NCBI RefSeq assembly: GCF_014858725.1
Contig: NZ_AQGV01000009.1
Coordinates: 1 to 64,000 of the forward strand
DNA from: Pseudoalteromonas aurantia 208
GTDB lineage: Bacteria; Pseudomonadota; Gammaproteobacteria; Enterobacterales; Alteromonadaceae
Direction of reading: 5' to 3'
DNA length: 64,000 nucleotides
In this document: in pieces, positions 35,633 to 43,760 of the stretch
Position numbering within the stretch: position 1 is the first letter of the stretch
How the letters are laid out: every line of letters begins with the position of its first letter
Notes under the pieces: model-generated
The model's database searches: none
Seen by the model: the letters and a program-made list of their open reading frames with translations, nothing else
Told to the model about the DNA's origin: nothing
Position numbers and translations under genes: made by a program

Positions 35633-37297
35633 CTAAGGTGTTCTAACCAAACGCACATACGCAGTATTCTTTTTCGGGTAAGCTAAATCATTACCTGTTT
35701 GCATATCGAGAATAAAAGCTTGGGTTAAACTACGACCATCAACGCTTGTTTGAGTTGTCCAATAATACTGATGATTTAATAATGCGGCAGACGGTATATT
35801 TGGAAAGAAGATTGGATCTAATAATTGCTTCCCATCACTATGGCCAAAGTCAATAATCCCGAGTAACTCTAAGTACGTTGGAAGACGCCAATTACTGCCT
35901 CCACAAAAATTACTGGCATTAACATCATCTATTAAAGATTGAATACCACAATTGACATTACTTGGGCACGTGGAATTGGCTGGACCAATAATTGAACCAT
36001 CTTGTGCACTCCCATCAGCAGATAAATACCAAGTATAATGGTTTTTACCATCCCGTATTGATGTATTGGGGACTGTGCCAGTATTGGTCTCTTTTACTTC
36101 CCAAATTAAGCCTGTTACGTTATCACGAACACAGGTAAATACGGTCTCAGAATCTGGGAGCTCATCAGCAAATTGATTCAATTTGGTAAAATCAAAGCCG
36201 ATTCTACCTGTGCCTGTCTTATCAATTAAACTCGCTACGCTATCGCGCCCAACATCACCATCTTGATTGACAAATGTTGAGTCATTACAAGTAATGACAG
36301 AAGTATTGCTGAAGCAACTATCCAAGCCCGAATCATTTCGAAGACCTAAAGCTTTGGGCGTAATCGTCACTTTGACACTATCATCTTCAGATAAATTGAG
36401 CGGGTCTTTAATAATAACTTTAAAACTGACTTCAGCAGTACTATCGACATTTGGCGCGATAAACGTTGTGGTGCACGACGCAACATCATTAATTACAACA
36501 GGTAAGTTACTTCCCTGTTGACTCCAAAGGCATGTATAGCTCCCTGACACACTGACGCTTTTTGACGCATCAAGTGTTACCACATCAAACTCAGTCACTG
36601 TTTGCTCATCTCCAGCTTCTGCCAATACAGGGGTATTTGTCGCCGCCAATGTCATTGAAAATTCAGTACTCGCCTCGCCACCTTCGTCATCTTTAACCGT
36701 TAAACTAAAACGTGCGGTTTGCGTCTGTAATAGCAATGGATGTACAAATGAAATTTCACTTTGAGTTAAGTCACTCAGTGATAATGTTGGGCCTGCCAAC
36801 TGCTGCCACTGATAAGACACAACCGCTCCGTTTGTATCTGGGTCTGACGATGTTGCAGCACTTAATTTAACCGTATCTGGATATTTAGCTGGTAGCACAT
36901 CCGGCGCTGTTTGAGTAATAGCAGGAATCGGTAATTGATTTTCAGAGGTCACATTGATCGTGATTGTATCAGAAGCAGTTTTATCATTTGGCGCACGGTA
37001 ATCCACCTGCAACATTATCACGCTATCTGTTTTCACATCTGGTGCCGTTATGGTTACTTCACTTGCCTGTTGAGGGAAACCTTCTAATGCTGGCCCGCTT
37101 ATAACCTGCCAATTAAACACCCCATCAGCCGGGGAAGCTGAAGCTGCAATCGTCACGCTCGCTTTTTCAACTACGGTGATATTATTATTGACGTTAATAC
37201 TGGCATTTTCTTGTGCAGGCTCTGAAGATGACGAACCACCACCGCATCCAACTAACAAACTCCCAATCAATAATGGAAGGACTAAACGGTTCAACAT
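35633..37297 (-). CDS. PKD/Ig-like and DUF1566 lipoprotein
   Basis: 554 residues. The signal ends LVGCGGGSSSS (lipobox cysteine 18). Two or three Ig/PKD-like repeats follow (about 45-125, 125-225 and 225-315; for example AATSSDPDTNGAVVSYQWQQ), then a C-terminal DUF1566 domain (about 375-554; NVTGLIWEVKE, NWRLPTYLELLGIIDFG, YYWTTQTS, YVRLVRTP). It is a probable outer-membrane, surface-displayed adhesin-like protein. The stalk-plus-head layout suggests that the DUF1566 domain is the binding head. Confidence 0.82.
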   Translation of the reverse strand: MLNRLVLPLLIGSLLVGCGGGSSSSEPAQENASINVNNNITVVEKASVTIAASASPADGVFNWQVISGPALEGFPQQASEVTITAPDVKTDSVIMLQVDYRAPNDKTASDTITINVTSENQLPIPAITQTAPDVLPAKYPDTVKLSAATSSDPDTNGAVVSYQWQQLAGPTLSLSDLTQSEISFVHPLLLQTQTARFSLTVKDDEGGEASTEFSMTLAATNTPVLAEAGDEQTVTEFDVVTLDASKSVSVSGSYTCLWSQQGSNLPVVINDVASCTTTFIAPNVDSTAEVSFKVIIKDPLNLSEDDSVKVTITPKALGLRNDSGLDSCFSNTSVITCNDSTFVNQDGDVGRDSVASLIDKTGTGRIGFDFTKLNQFADELPDSETVFTCVRDNVTGLIWEVKETNTGTVPNTSIRDGKNHYTWYLSADGSAQDGSIIGPANSTCPSNVNCGIQSLIDDVNASNFCGGSNWRLPTYLELLGIIDFGHSDGKQLLDPIFFPNIPSAALLNHQYYWTTQTSVDGRSLTQAFILDMQTGNDLAYPKKNTAYVRLVRTP

Positions 37298-37314
37298 ACT
37301 TCGCTCCTTGCCTG

Positions 37315-37647
37315 TTACATGTAGCTATCTTGATGAATTCTTACAAATAACTTCGTACCTACTTTACTATAATCCACTTTGTATTCTCGGCCGTCTAAAG
37401 ACTGAATGAATAGCAGCCTTTTTACTTCGCCAAATATATCTGCACTCGCAATATGTACTATTTCTAAATAGCGCTCTTTCGCTTCACGGCGGTTACGAGG
37501 CAACTCATCTTTAAACGGAATAAGCCCATTTACTGTGACTTGTATTTTAGGGTGCGACTCCCCGTTAACAATAACTAAATCGAGCTTTTTCTCTTTGTGA
37601 ATGATCGTGTTACGACCGCTTTTAATATAGGCTCTATCATCGCTCAT
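37315..37647 (-). CDS. 110-residue protein, unknown
   Basis: Not recognised. A soluble, basic protein with no signal peptide or membrane segment. The sequence alternates beta-prone stretches (KLDLVIVNGESHPKIQVTVNG, RLLFIQSLDGREYKVDY) with one charged helix (RNRREAKERYLEI). It sits 17 bases upstream of the lipoprotein gene and 12 bases after the DUF2982-like gene, so it is part of a four- or five-gene unit. Confidence 0.7.
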   Translation of the reverse strand: MSDDRAYIKSGRNTIIHKEKKLDLVIVNGESHPKIQVTVNGLIPFKDELPRNRREAKERYLEIVHIASADIFGEVKRLLFIQSLDGREYKVDYSKVGTKLFVRIHQDSYM

Positions 37648-37659
37648 GGACTGTTCCTG

Positions 37660-38370
37660 TTACATCTGTTCATTGGTGGCTTGCTCTTCCAACAAGTTTT
37701 TAACCACCTGAGCTGGATCTAATTTCCAGCGGTTTAATAAGTATGAAAAACGCCATATATCTCGGTCTAATACATTTGCTGGCAATAGCAAGTCATAGCC
37801 CGTCAACGTTTTCAGATTGTGCATTCGATTGGCAAACATCGCGATCAAACCGGTATAGACTTGTCCTGAATCAGAGCTATACTCATCCGATTCAATTAGC
37901 CATTCTGATGGGCAGTTGCCATTTTTGCAATGCATTTTAACAGCTTGTAAAAATATATGCCTCTGTTCAATTAATAATTTACCTGCCAATCTCGGCTTTA
38001 ATGCTAATAAAAATGGATCTATCGAGACCAGTTTAATGCCAACAGCATTTAATTCCAGTAATTCAGGTGCTTCACCAGCTTTAGGTACCCCACTTGAATG
38101 CACATTATCGAATGCAATTTTCCATCGCCCAAACTTATGAATATAAACGACGCTTTGTGTACCAAGTACTATACTATAATAAGGTTGTTGGCTTTTCAAA
38201 AAACCAAGCAAAATCGAAAAGATAGCAATACTCACCAACGCCGTTTCAACAACACTGATCACACTATCGCGCAAAATCACAAACGCCATAATGATGCAAA
38301 GGCATACTGCACCAACGAGCATAAATTCAATACTGTGTTGATTCGCTTGAGCTCTTAATTTAGCTTGCAT
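37660..38370 (-). CDS. DUF2982-like inner-membrane protein
   Basis: 236 residues. Two hydrophobic helices (about 16-36 and 39-58) are followed by a soluble cytosolic domain with PYYSIVLGTQSVVYIHKFGRW and a helical C-terminal part ending VVKNLLEEQ. The layout resembles DUF2982 proteins known from Shewanella and Vibrio; that assignment is from memory of the family and is moderately certain. It is the first gene of the minus-strand unit running down to about 34287. Confidence 0.65.
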   Translation of the reverse strand: MQAKLRAQANQHSIEFMLVGAVCLCIIMAFVILRDSVISVVETALVSIAIFSILLGFLKSQQPYYSIVLGTQSVVYIHKFGRWKIAFDNVHSSGVPKAGEAPELLELNAVGIKLVSIDPFLLALKPRLAGKLLIEQRHIFLQAVKMHCKNGNCPSEWLIESDEYSSDSGQVYTGLIAMFANRMHNLKTLTGYDLLLPANVLDRDIWRFSYLLNRWKLDPAQVVKNLLEEQATNEQM

Positions 38371-38625
38371 TTGTTACGCCAACCTCACATATAAAACCCA
38401 AAATAAAATACAAACATAATGATCGTCCACGCCAACAATTGTCGTATCTTTTTACATGTTTGACATTCATTGTTTTTTTTCATGTTTAAAAATCAACATT
38501 TTAGGTACAAACAAGCCGGTAATTTTAACTTTTACGGCCAACGCACAAATTAACAAGATACCCGACTCCATATTGAAGCGACATATTTTGTACACTAGAG
38601 TCATCAATCGCAGTGGTAAAATATC

Positions 38626-39681
38626 ATGTATGCACAACAATCGGGTAAAGCCCTCTTTCCTTTTATTATTTTAGTCCTGATTTGTATAACAGGCTATTTG
38701 TATTTGCCAACTTCTCAAGGAAAACCGACAAATATTAAGCCAAATACAATCGTCGTCAGCACAATCACCGCAGAAGAACAATCTCGTATTATATCAGTTG
38801 CAGCAGTTGGTAATGCCCGAGCCAATCAGGCTATTGATATTATCAGCTCACAAGATGATTATGTTACACAGATCTATTTTGCTGATGGTGATTCAATTCA
38901 GCGAGATCAAAAATTGGTACAGCTCTTAGATGCGGAAGAGCAACTCGCCGTTGAAGAGTTGAATATTCAATTAAAAGAACAACAAAGACAGTTATCTCGA
39001 CTAAATGAATTAGCAAAAACACAATCAGCTGCGCGCTCAGCTTTGGAAGAGCAACGCTCTGTCGCGGATGCTTTATTTACCCAACTGCAAAGCGCTAAAG
39101 TCAAATTAGCACAAATGACTATCAAAGCGCCATTTGACGGTGTGCTAGGTAAAAAACTTATTTCAACCGGCAGCTTTGTTGATAGCAATACCAGCATTAC
39201 TACTTTGGATGATATCAGTGTTATAAAAGTGGACTTTCAAGTACCTGAAAAGTATTTGGGCCAACTGAAAAAAGGCATGACAGTCACCGCCATTAGTGAT
39301 GCTTACAGACACACCTCATTTAACGGTTATGTTTCTCATATAGACCCTCGCATTAACGAAACTACCCGCAGTGTTCAAGTGACAGCCGATTTTGCCAACA
39401 ATAATGCGCAACTTAGGCCCGGTATGTTATTGCAAATAACACTAGAGTTACGCGCACTTACCGCTATCATGCTGCCAGAAAAAAGCATTATCCCACGGAA
39501 AGATCAACACTTTATATACATCGTGGATGATCAAGATAAAGCACAGTTAACGAATGTTGAGCTTCACACGCGATTTAATGGCTGGGTGGCTGTTTCTAAG
39601 GGCGTAAACATTGGTCAAAAAGTTGTCACCGAGGGCACTACCAAGATACGTTCTGGTTCTTCTGTGACTGAAAAGGGATAA
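38626..39681 (+). CDS. RND efflux periplasmic adaptor
   Basis: Membrane-fusion protein of an RND pump, 351 residues. N-terminal membrane anchor (about 8-26), lipoyl-type domain (RANQAIDIISSQDDYVTQI), a short alpha-hairpin, the second lipoyl half (MTIKAPFDGVLGKKLISTGSFVD) and beta-barrel and membrane-proximal domains. The AQTH-length hairpin is short, as in adaptors of the MexH/AcrA-like group. It is followed at 3 bases by the pump gene. No outer-membrane factor gene is present, so a shared TolC-like protein is probably used. Confidence 0.9.
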   Translation: MYAQQSGKALFPFIILVLICITGYLYLPTSQGKPTNIKPNTIVVSTITAEEQSRIISVAAVGNARANQAIDIISSQDDYVTQIYFADGDSIQRDQKLVQLLDAEEQLAVEELNIQLKEQQRQLSRLNELAKTQSAARSALEEQRSVADALFTQLQSAKVKLAQMTIKAPFDGVLGKKLISTGSFVDSNTSITTLDDISVIKVDFQVPEKYLGQLKKGMTVTAISDAYRHTSFNGYVSHIDPRINETTRSVQVTADFANNNAQLRPGMLLQITLELRALTAIMLPEKSIIPRKDQHFIYIVDDQDKAQLTNVELHTRFNGWVAVSKGVNIGQKVVTEGTTKIRSGSSVTEKG

Positions 39682-39684
39682 CCT

Positions 39685-42600
39685 GTGAAAATAACTGATA
39701 CTGCAGTCAAAAGACCCGTATTCGCCATCGTTATTAATTTACTATTACTGACTTTTGGTCTTGTCGCATTTAGTATGCTGCCGCTACGAGAGTACCCTGA
39801 TATTGAAACACCCATAGTAAGTGTAAGTACCAACTACACAGGTGCATCAAGTGAGGTCGTTGAAGCAAAGATAACGCAGGTTCTGGAAAACAGAATTTCC
39901 GGCATAGAAGGCATTAAAAGTATCAATTCATCTAGTCGGAATGGTCGTTCAAACATCACTATTGAGTTCGATATCGACCGAGATATAGATGCTGCCGCGA
40001 ACGATGTAAGGGAACGAGTTTCACGTGCACTCGACAGACTTCCAGAACAAGTGAGACCGCCAGAGGTTTCCAAATCTAACTCAGATGAAAGCCCAATAGC
40101 ATGGTTTGTACTAAATAGTGAAAGTATGGACACTTTGCAACTGTCGGATTATGCCCAACGCTTCATTGTGGATAGATTGGCTGTGGTTGATGGAGTGTCT
40201 AATGTCCGTATTGGTGGAGAGCGCCAATATGCGATGAAGATATGGTTAAACCGACAAGCAATGGCAGCGAGAGGAATCACTACAAATGATATTGAACAGG
40301 TGCTACGTCGTGAAAACGTCGAATTACCAGCAGGTGAAATAGAATCTCTAGATCGCGATTTCGCAGTCAGAATTGCCCGCAGTTATAAAAGCCAAAGTGA
40401 CTTTAATAATTTAGTAATAAAGCGCGGAGAGCAAGGTTATTTAGTTCGTCTTAATGAAGTCGCTAACGTAATACTCGAAGCGGCAGACAACGAAAGTACT
40501 TTCAGGGGGAATGGAAAAAATATGATTGGGCTCGGCATTGTAAAGCAAGCCAAAGCCAATACACTTGACGTCGTAGACAACGCACGTCAAGAACTCGAGA
40601 AAATCAAGCGAAACCTACCCGAAGGAACAACGATTCAAGACAGTTACGACTCATCTATTTTCATTCGCGAGTCCATTACGGAGGTATACCGTACGCTTGC
40701 GATTGCGATGGCTTTGGTGGTCACCGTTATATTTTTATTTTTAGGCACGGTCCGAGCCACGCTTATTCCTGCGATTACAGTGCCTGTAGCACTTATTGCA
40801 ACCTTTATGTTTTTACTGTCAATGGGCTACTCAATTAATTTACTGACCCTGCTCGCACTCGTATTAGCTATCGGACTAGTGGTAGACGATGCCATTGTTA
40901 TGTTAGAAAATATTCATCGTCGTATTGAAATAGGGGAACCGCCATTACTTGCAGCCTACAGAGGCGCTAAAGAAGTCGGATTTGCGATTATAGCGACAAC
41001 ACTGGTTCTTATTTCAGTATTCGTTCCCTTGGTATTCATGGACGGTCGTATTGGCGCACTTTTTACTGAGTTTGCTATGGCGGTCAGCGCCGCGGTTTTG
41101 TTTTCAAGTATAACAGCTCTCACTCTGGCGCCGGCGCTCAGTTCAAAAATACTAAAACCTACTAGCAGTAATAATAGATTTAGCCAATGGATGGACGCTC
41201 AGTTCTCACGTTTAGAGCGAGGGTATCGTAACGTACTAACTGCTAACCTGAAACGCCGTTATAGCCTTATTTTTACTCTTATCTTAGCAGGCTTTACCAG
41301 CTTTACTTTATTTCAACAGATCCCATCGGAACTCACTCCCAAAGAAGATCGTGGTACCTTTTTTGTGATGATGAATGGCCCCGAAGGTGCAAGCTACGAG
41401 AACAATGAACTAAATATGGCTCAAATAGAACAACGCTTACTTCCTTATGTGGAGACGGGAGAATTAAGCAGAGTGCTTGTTAGGGTTCCAGGCTGGGGTG
41501 GCCAAGGCGGCGTTGCGATCATAGGCATGCCAGATTGGGATGAGCGAAAACGTTCAACATGGGAAGTGATGGGTGAGATAAGCACTAAAATGCGCGAAGT
41601 AACTGATATTAGAGCTTTTGCTATTATGCGACGAGGAATTGGTGGTGGTGGTCAATCTCGGCCTATTGAATTTGTGTTACAAGGTAATGACTATCAAGAA
41701 CTAGCACAATGGCGAGATAAGATCATTAATCGAGCTCAAAAGAACAAAGGGCTCGTTCGACTCGACCATGACTACAAAGAAACTTTTCCACAATTTTTAA
41801 TTCAAATAGATAAAACAAAAGCGGCTGATTTAGGTGTGTCTATCAGTGATATAGGTAATACGCTTGAAACAATGTTGGGGCAACGCAGAGTCACCACTTT
41901 TATCGATCGGGGTGAAGAGTATGATGTCATACTAAAAGGTACAAAAGCTGACTTTGGCGGTCCCAATGATATCGCAAATATTTTTGTCAAATCACGTACT
42001 GATGAACTGATCCCTCTTGACAGCTTGATCAGCATCAATGAAGCGGCCACCGCGTCACGTCTAAATAGATACAACAGAATGCGTGCTATAACGATCACGG
42101 CAAACTTAGCGAATGGCTATACGTTGGCTGAAGCTCTGGATTTCTTAAACACTGTTGCAGCTGAAGAGAATAATATTGATGGTGCAATAGACTACAAAGG
42201 TGAATCACAACTGTTCTATGAAGGTGAATCAGCCATGACTTATGTCTTTATCTTAGCGCTAACCGTGACTTTTTTAGTACTCGCGGCACAATTCGAAAGC
42301 TTTATTCACCCACTAGTAATTATGTTAACTGTGCCACTTGGCCTCGTTGGTGCGATGTACGGACTTTACCTAACCGATAGCTCGCTCAATATATATAGCC
42401 AAATTGGTATCGTCATGTTAATTGGTTTAAGTGCCAAAAACGGCATTCTGATTGTTGAATTTGCCAATCAACTGCGTGACAAAGGTATCGCATTTGAACA
42501 AGCCATCGTAACGGCATCGGTCCAGCGCTTAAGGCCTATCATTATGACTTCACTTACGACTGTAATGAGCGCAATTCCACTCGTTATGGCTGTTGGCCCC

Positions 42601-42786
42601 GGCTCTGAGAGTCGAATGGTGATTGGTGTCGTGGTTTTTGCTGGGGTGAGTATATCCACATTACTCACTTTATTTGTGATCCCTTGTGCGTATAACTTAT
42701 TGTCTAAAAACACACAATCACCAGAGTTTTTAGCGCTACAATTAGAGCAACAGGCTACAGCTATAAAAAAGGTTGAACATGACTAG
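39685..42786 (+). CDS. RND efflux pump, HAE1 family
   Basis: Proton-driven inner-membrane exporter, 1033 residues, starting at GTG after AAGGGATAACC. Twelve membrane helices are expected. Visible family motifs are the N-terminal VKRPVFAIVINLLLLTFG, the double aspartate of the proton relay in LAIGLVVDDAIVMLENIHRR, and the later SAKNGILIVEFANQL and RPIIMTSLTT. The substrate range cannot be read from sequence. It overlaps the msrA start by 8 bases. Confidence 0.93.
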   Translation: MKITDTAVKRPVFAIVINLLLLTFGLVAFSMLPLREYPDIETPIVSVSTNYTGASSEVVEAKITQVLENRISGIEGIKSINSSSRNGRSNITIEFDIDRDIDAAANDVRERVSRALDRLPEQVRPPEVSKSNSDESPIAWFVLNSESMDTLQLSDYAQRFIVDRLAVVDGVSNVRIGGERQYAMKIWLNRQAMAARGITTNDIEQVLRRENVELPAGEIESLDRDFAVRIARSYKSQSDFNNLVIKRGEQGYLVRLNEVANVILEAADNESTFRGNGKNMIGLGIVKQAKANTLDVVDNARQELEKIKRNLPEGTTIQDSYDSSIFIRESITEVYRTLAIAMALVVTVIFLFLGTVRATLIPAITVPVALIATFMFLLSMGYSINLLTLLALVLAIGLVVDDAIVMLENIHRRIEIGEPPLLAAYRGAKEVGFAIIATTLVLISVFVPLVFMDGRIGALFTEFAMAVSAAVLFSSITALTLAPALSSKILKPTSSNNRFSQWMDAQFSRLERGYRNVLTANLKRRYSLIFTLILAGFTSFTLFQQIPSELTPKEDRGTFFVMMNGPEGASYENNELNMAQIEQRLLPYVETGELSRVLVRVPGWGGQGGVAIIGMPDWDERKRSTWEVMGEISTKMREVTDIRAFAIMRRGIGGGGQSRPIEFVLQGNDYQELAQWRDKIINRAQKNKGLVRLDHDYKETFPQFLIQIDKTKAADLGVSISDIGNTLETMLGQRRVTTFIDRGEEYDVILKGTKADFGGPNDIANIFVKSRTDELIPLDSLISINEAATASRLNRYNRMRAITITANLANGYTLAEALDFLNTVAAEENNIDGAIDYKGESQLFYEGESAMTYVFILALTVTFLVLAAQFESFIHPLVIMLTVPLGLVGAMYGLYLTDSSLNIYSQIGIVMLIGLSAKNGILIVEFANQLRDKGIAFEQAIVTASVQRLRPIIMTSLTTVMSAIPLVMAVGPGSESRMVIGVVVFAGVSISTLLTLFVIPCAYNLLSKNTQSPEFLALQLEQQATAIKKVEHD

Positions 42787-43309
42787 TATAAAGAAAGCCA
42801 CATTTGGTGGCGGCTGCTTTTGGTGTATTGATGCTGCATTTCGTCGCGTTAGAGGAGTTACATCGGTTCGCTCAGGCTATACAGGTGGACACACACCAGA
42901 GCCAACTTATAAAGCTATTTGCCAAGGTGACAGCGGCCACGCAGAGGTAGTGGAAATGAGCTTTGACAGCGCCATAGTTAATTACGACACTTTACTGGCT
43001 ATGTTCTTTACGTTACATGATCCAACCCAGTTAAATCGCCAAGGTAATGACATTGGTACACAATATAGAAGTGTGATTTATTATCACGATGAATATCAGC
43101 ATCGCACAATCAGTGATACGATCACAAACATTCAGCAACAAATATCAGCACCTATTGTTACCGAAGTCAGCGAAGCACAAACATTCTACGCGGCAGAAGA
43201 CTACCATCAAGACTATTTTAATGAGAACCCTAATCAGAGGTATTGCAGTATGTTAATTGCGCCAAAAATAGCAAAGTTTGAACAACGATTTGTGAATAAC
43301 ATAGATTAA
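42779..43309 (+). CDS. msrA: Peptide methionine sulfoxide reductase MsrA
   Basis: Reduces methionine-S-sulfoxide in proteins. 176 residues. Catalytic motif GGGCFWC near residues 11-17, followed by YTGGHTPEPTYKAICQGDSGHAE and the C-terminal AEDYHQDYF, all family-typical. The ATG at 42779 overlaps the stop of the efflux pump and has AGG upstream; an extra in-frame TTG two codons earlier is unlikely to be used. Co-transcription with the pump suggests oxidative or chemical stress coupling, an inference. Confidence 0.94.
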   Translation: MTSIKKATFGGGCFWCIDAAFRRVRGVTSVRSGYTGGHTPEPTYKAICQGDSGHAEVVEMSFDSAIVNYDTLLAMFFTLHDPTQLNRQGNDIGTQYRSVIYYHDEYQHRTISDTITNIQQQISAPIVTEVSEAQTFYAAEDYHQDYFNENPNQRYCSMLIAPKIAKFEQRFVNNID

Positions 43310-43326
43310 AACCCCCGACTAATAAA

Positions 43327-43362
43327 TGGGATGCCATAGAAAGCTTGCTTTCGAACATCCCA
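43327..43362. repeat. Imperfect inverted repeat after msrA
   Basis: Outer arms TGGGATG / CATCCCA and inner arms GAAAGC / GCTTTC around a TT loop form a nested dyad. There is no T tract on the plus side; on the minus side the sequence begins after TTTTTTG. It may be a transcript-end hairpin of msrA or a dispersed repeat. Confidence 0.4.
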
Positions 43363-43514
43363 AAAAACATAACCAGTTGATTTTTAATAAACAAATATCA
43401 TCCACCCTCTTTTTTCGCCATCAGATATAATTTAGAAATCGACATAACACAATTATCAAGACACCGTATAGACTTTGACATTTACCTATAAAGACCTCAG
43501 ACTACGCGTCAAAA

Positions 43515-43661
43515 TAGTGAGGTGCTTAATCCTCTTGTATCGGATAAAGATAATCGGGAAATTAGTGCCGTAACCACCTTGGTTAAATAGTCTAATACTG
43601 CCCCCGCAACGGTAATGGCTGAGCAAACATGTTCACCAAAGTCCGGAGACCGGCCTCACTA
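43515..43661 (+). ncRNA. Cobalamin riboswitch
   Basis: Clear AdoCbl-type aptamer. The P1 stem pairs TAGTGAGG (43515-43522) with CCTCACTA (43654-43661). Conserved core pieces are in order: GGTGC, AATCGGGAA, AGTGCC, ACTGCCCCCGCAACGGT and AGTCCGGAGACCGGCC. It precedes a BtuB-type receptor gene, the usual target, and should reduce expression when cobalamin is plentiful. Confidence 0.92.
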
Positions 43662-43725
43662 TATAATCCAGTTTATAATATTGCGGTGGGCAATATGGGA
43701 TATATCGTGATGCTTTGGCATGACT

Positions 43726-43758
43726 GTATCTCTCATTGTTCACCTATTAATGAGATAC
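43726..43758 (+). promoter_or_regulatory. Hairpin sequestering the btuB ribosome site
   Basis: GTATCTCTCATT (43726-43737) can pair with AATGAGATAC (43749-43758), with a two-base bulge. The 3' arm contains the GAG ribosome site of the ATG at 43761. This is a plausible expression platform for translational control by the upstream riboswitch, and it supports 43761 as the true start. Confidence 0.5.
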
Positions 43759-43760
43759 TT

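Noticed and set aside
38456-38674. 72-codon plus-strand frame before the RND adaptor
   Set aside because: Overlaps the adaptor start in a different frame, no recognisable family, probably promoter region.
43629-43760. Longer start for btuB
   Set aside because: It begins inside the cobalamin riboswitch and would place a polar stretch before the signal peptide.
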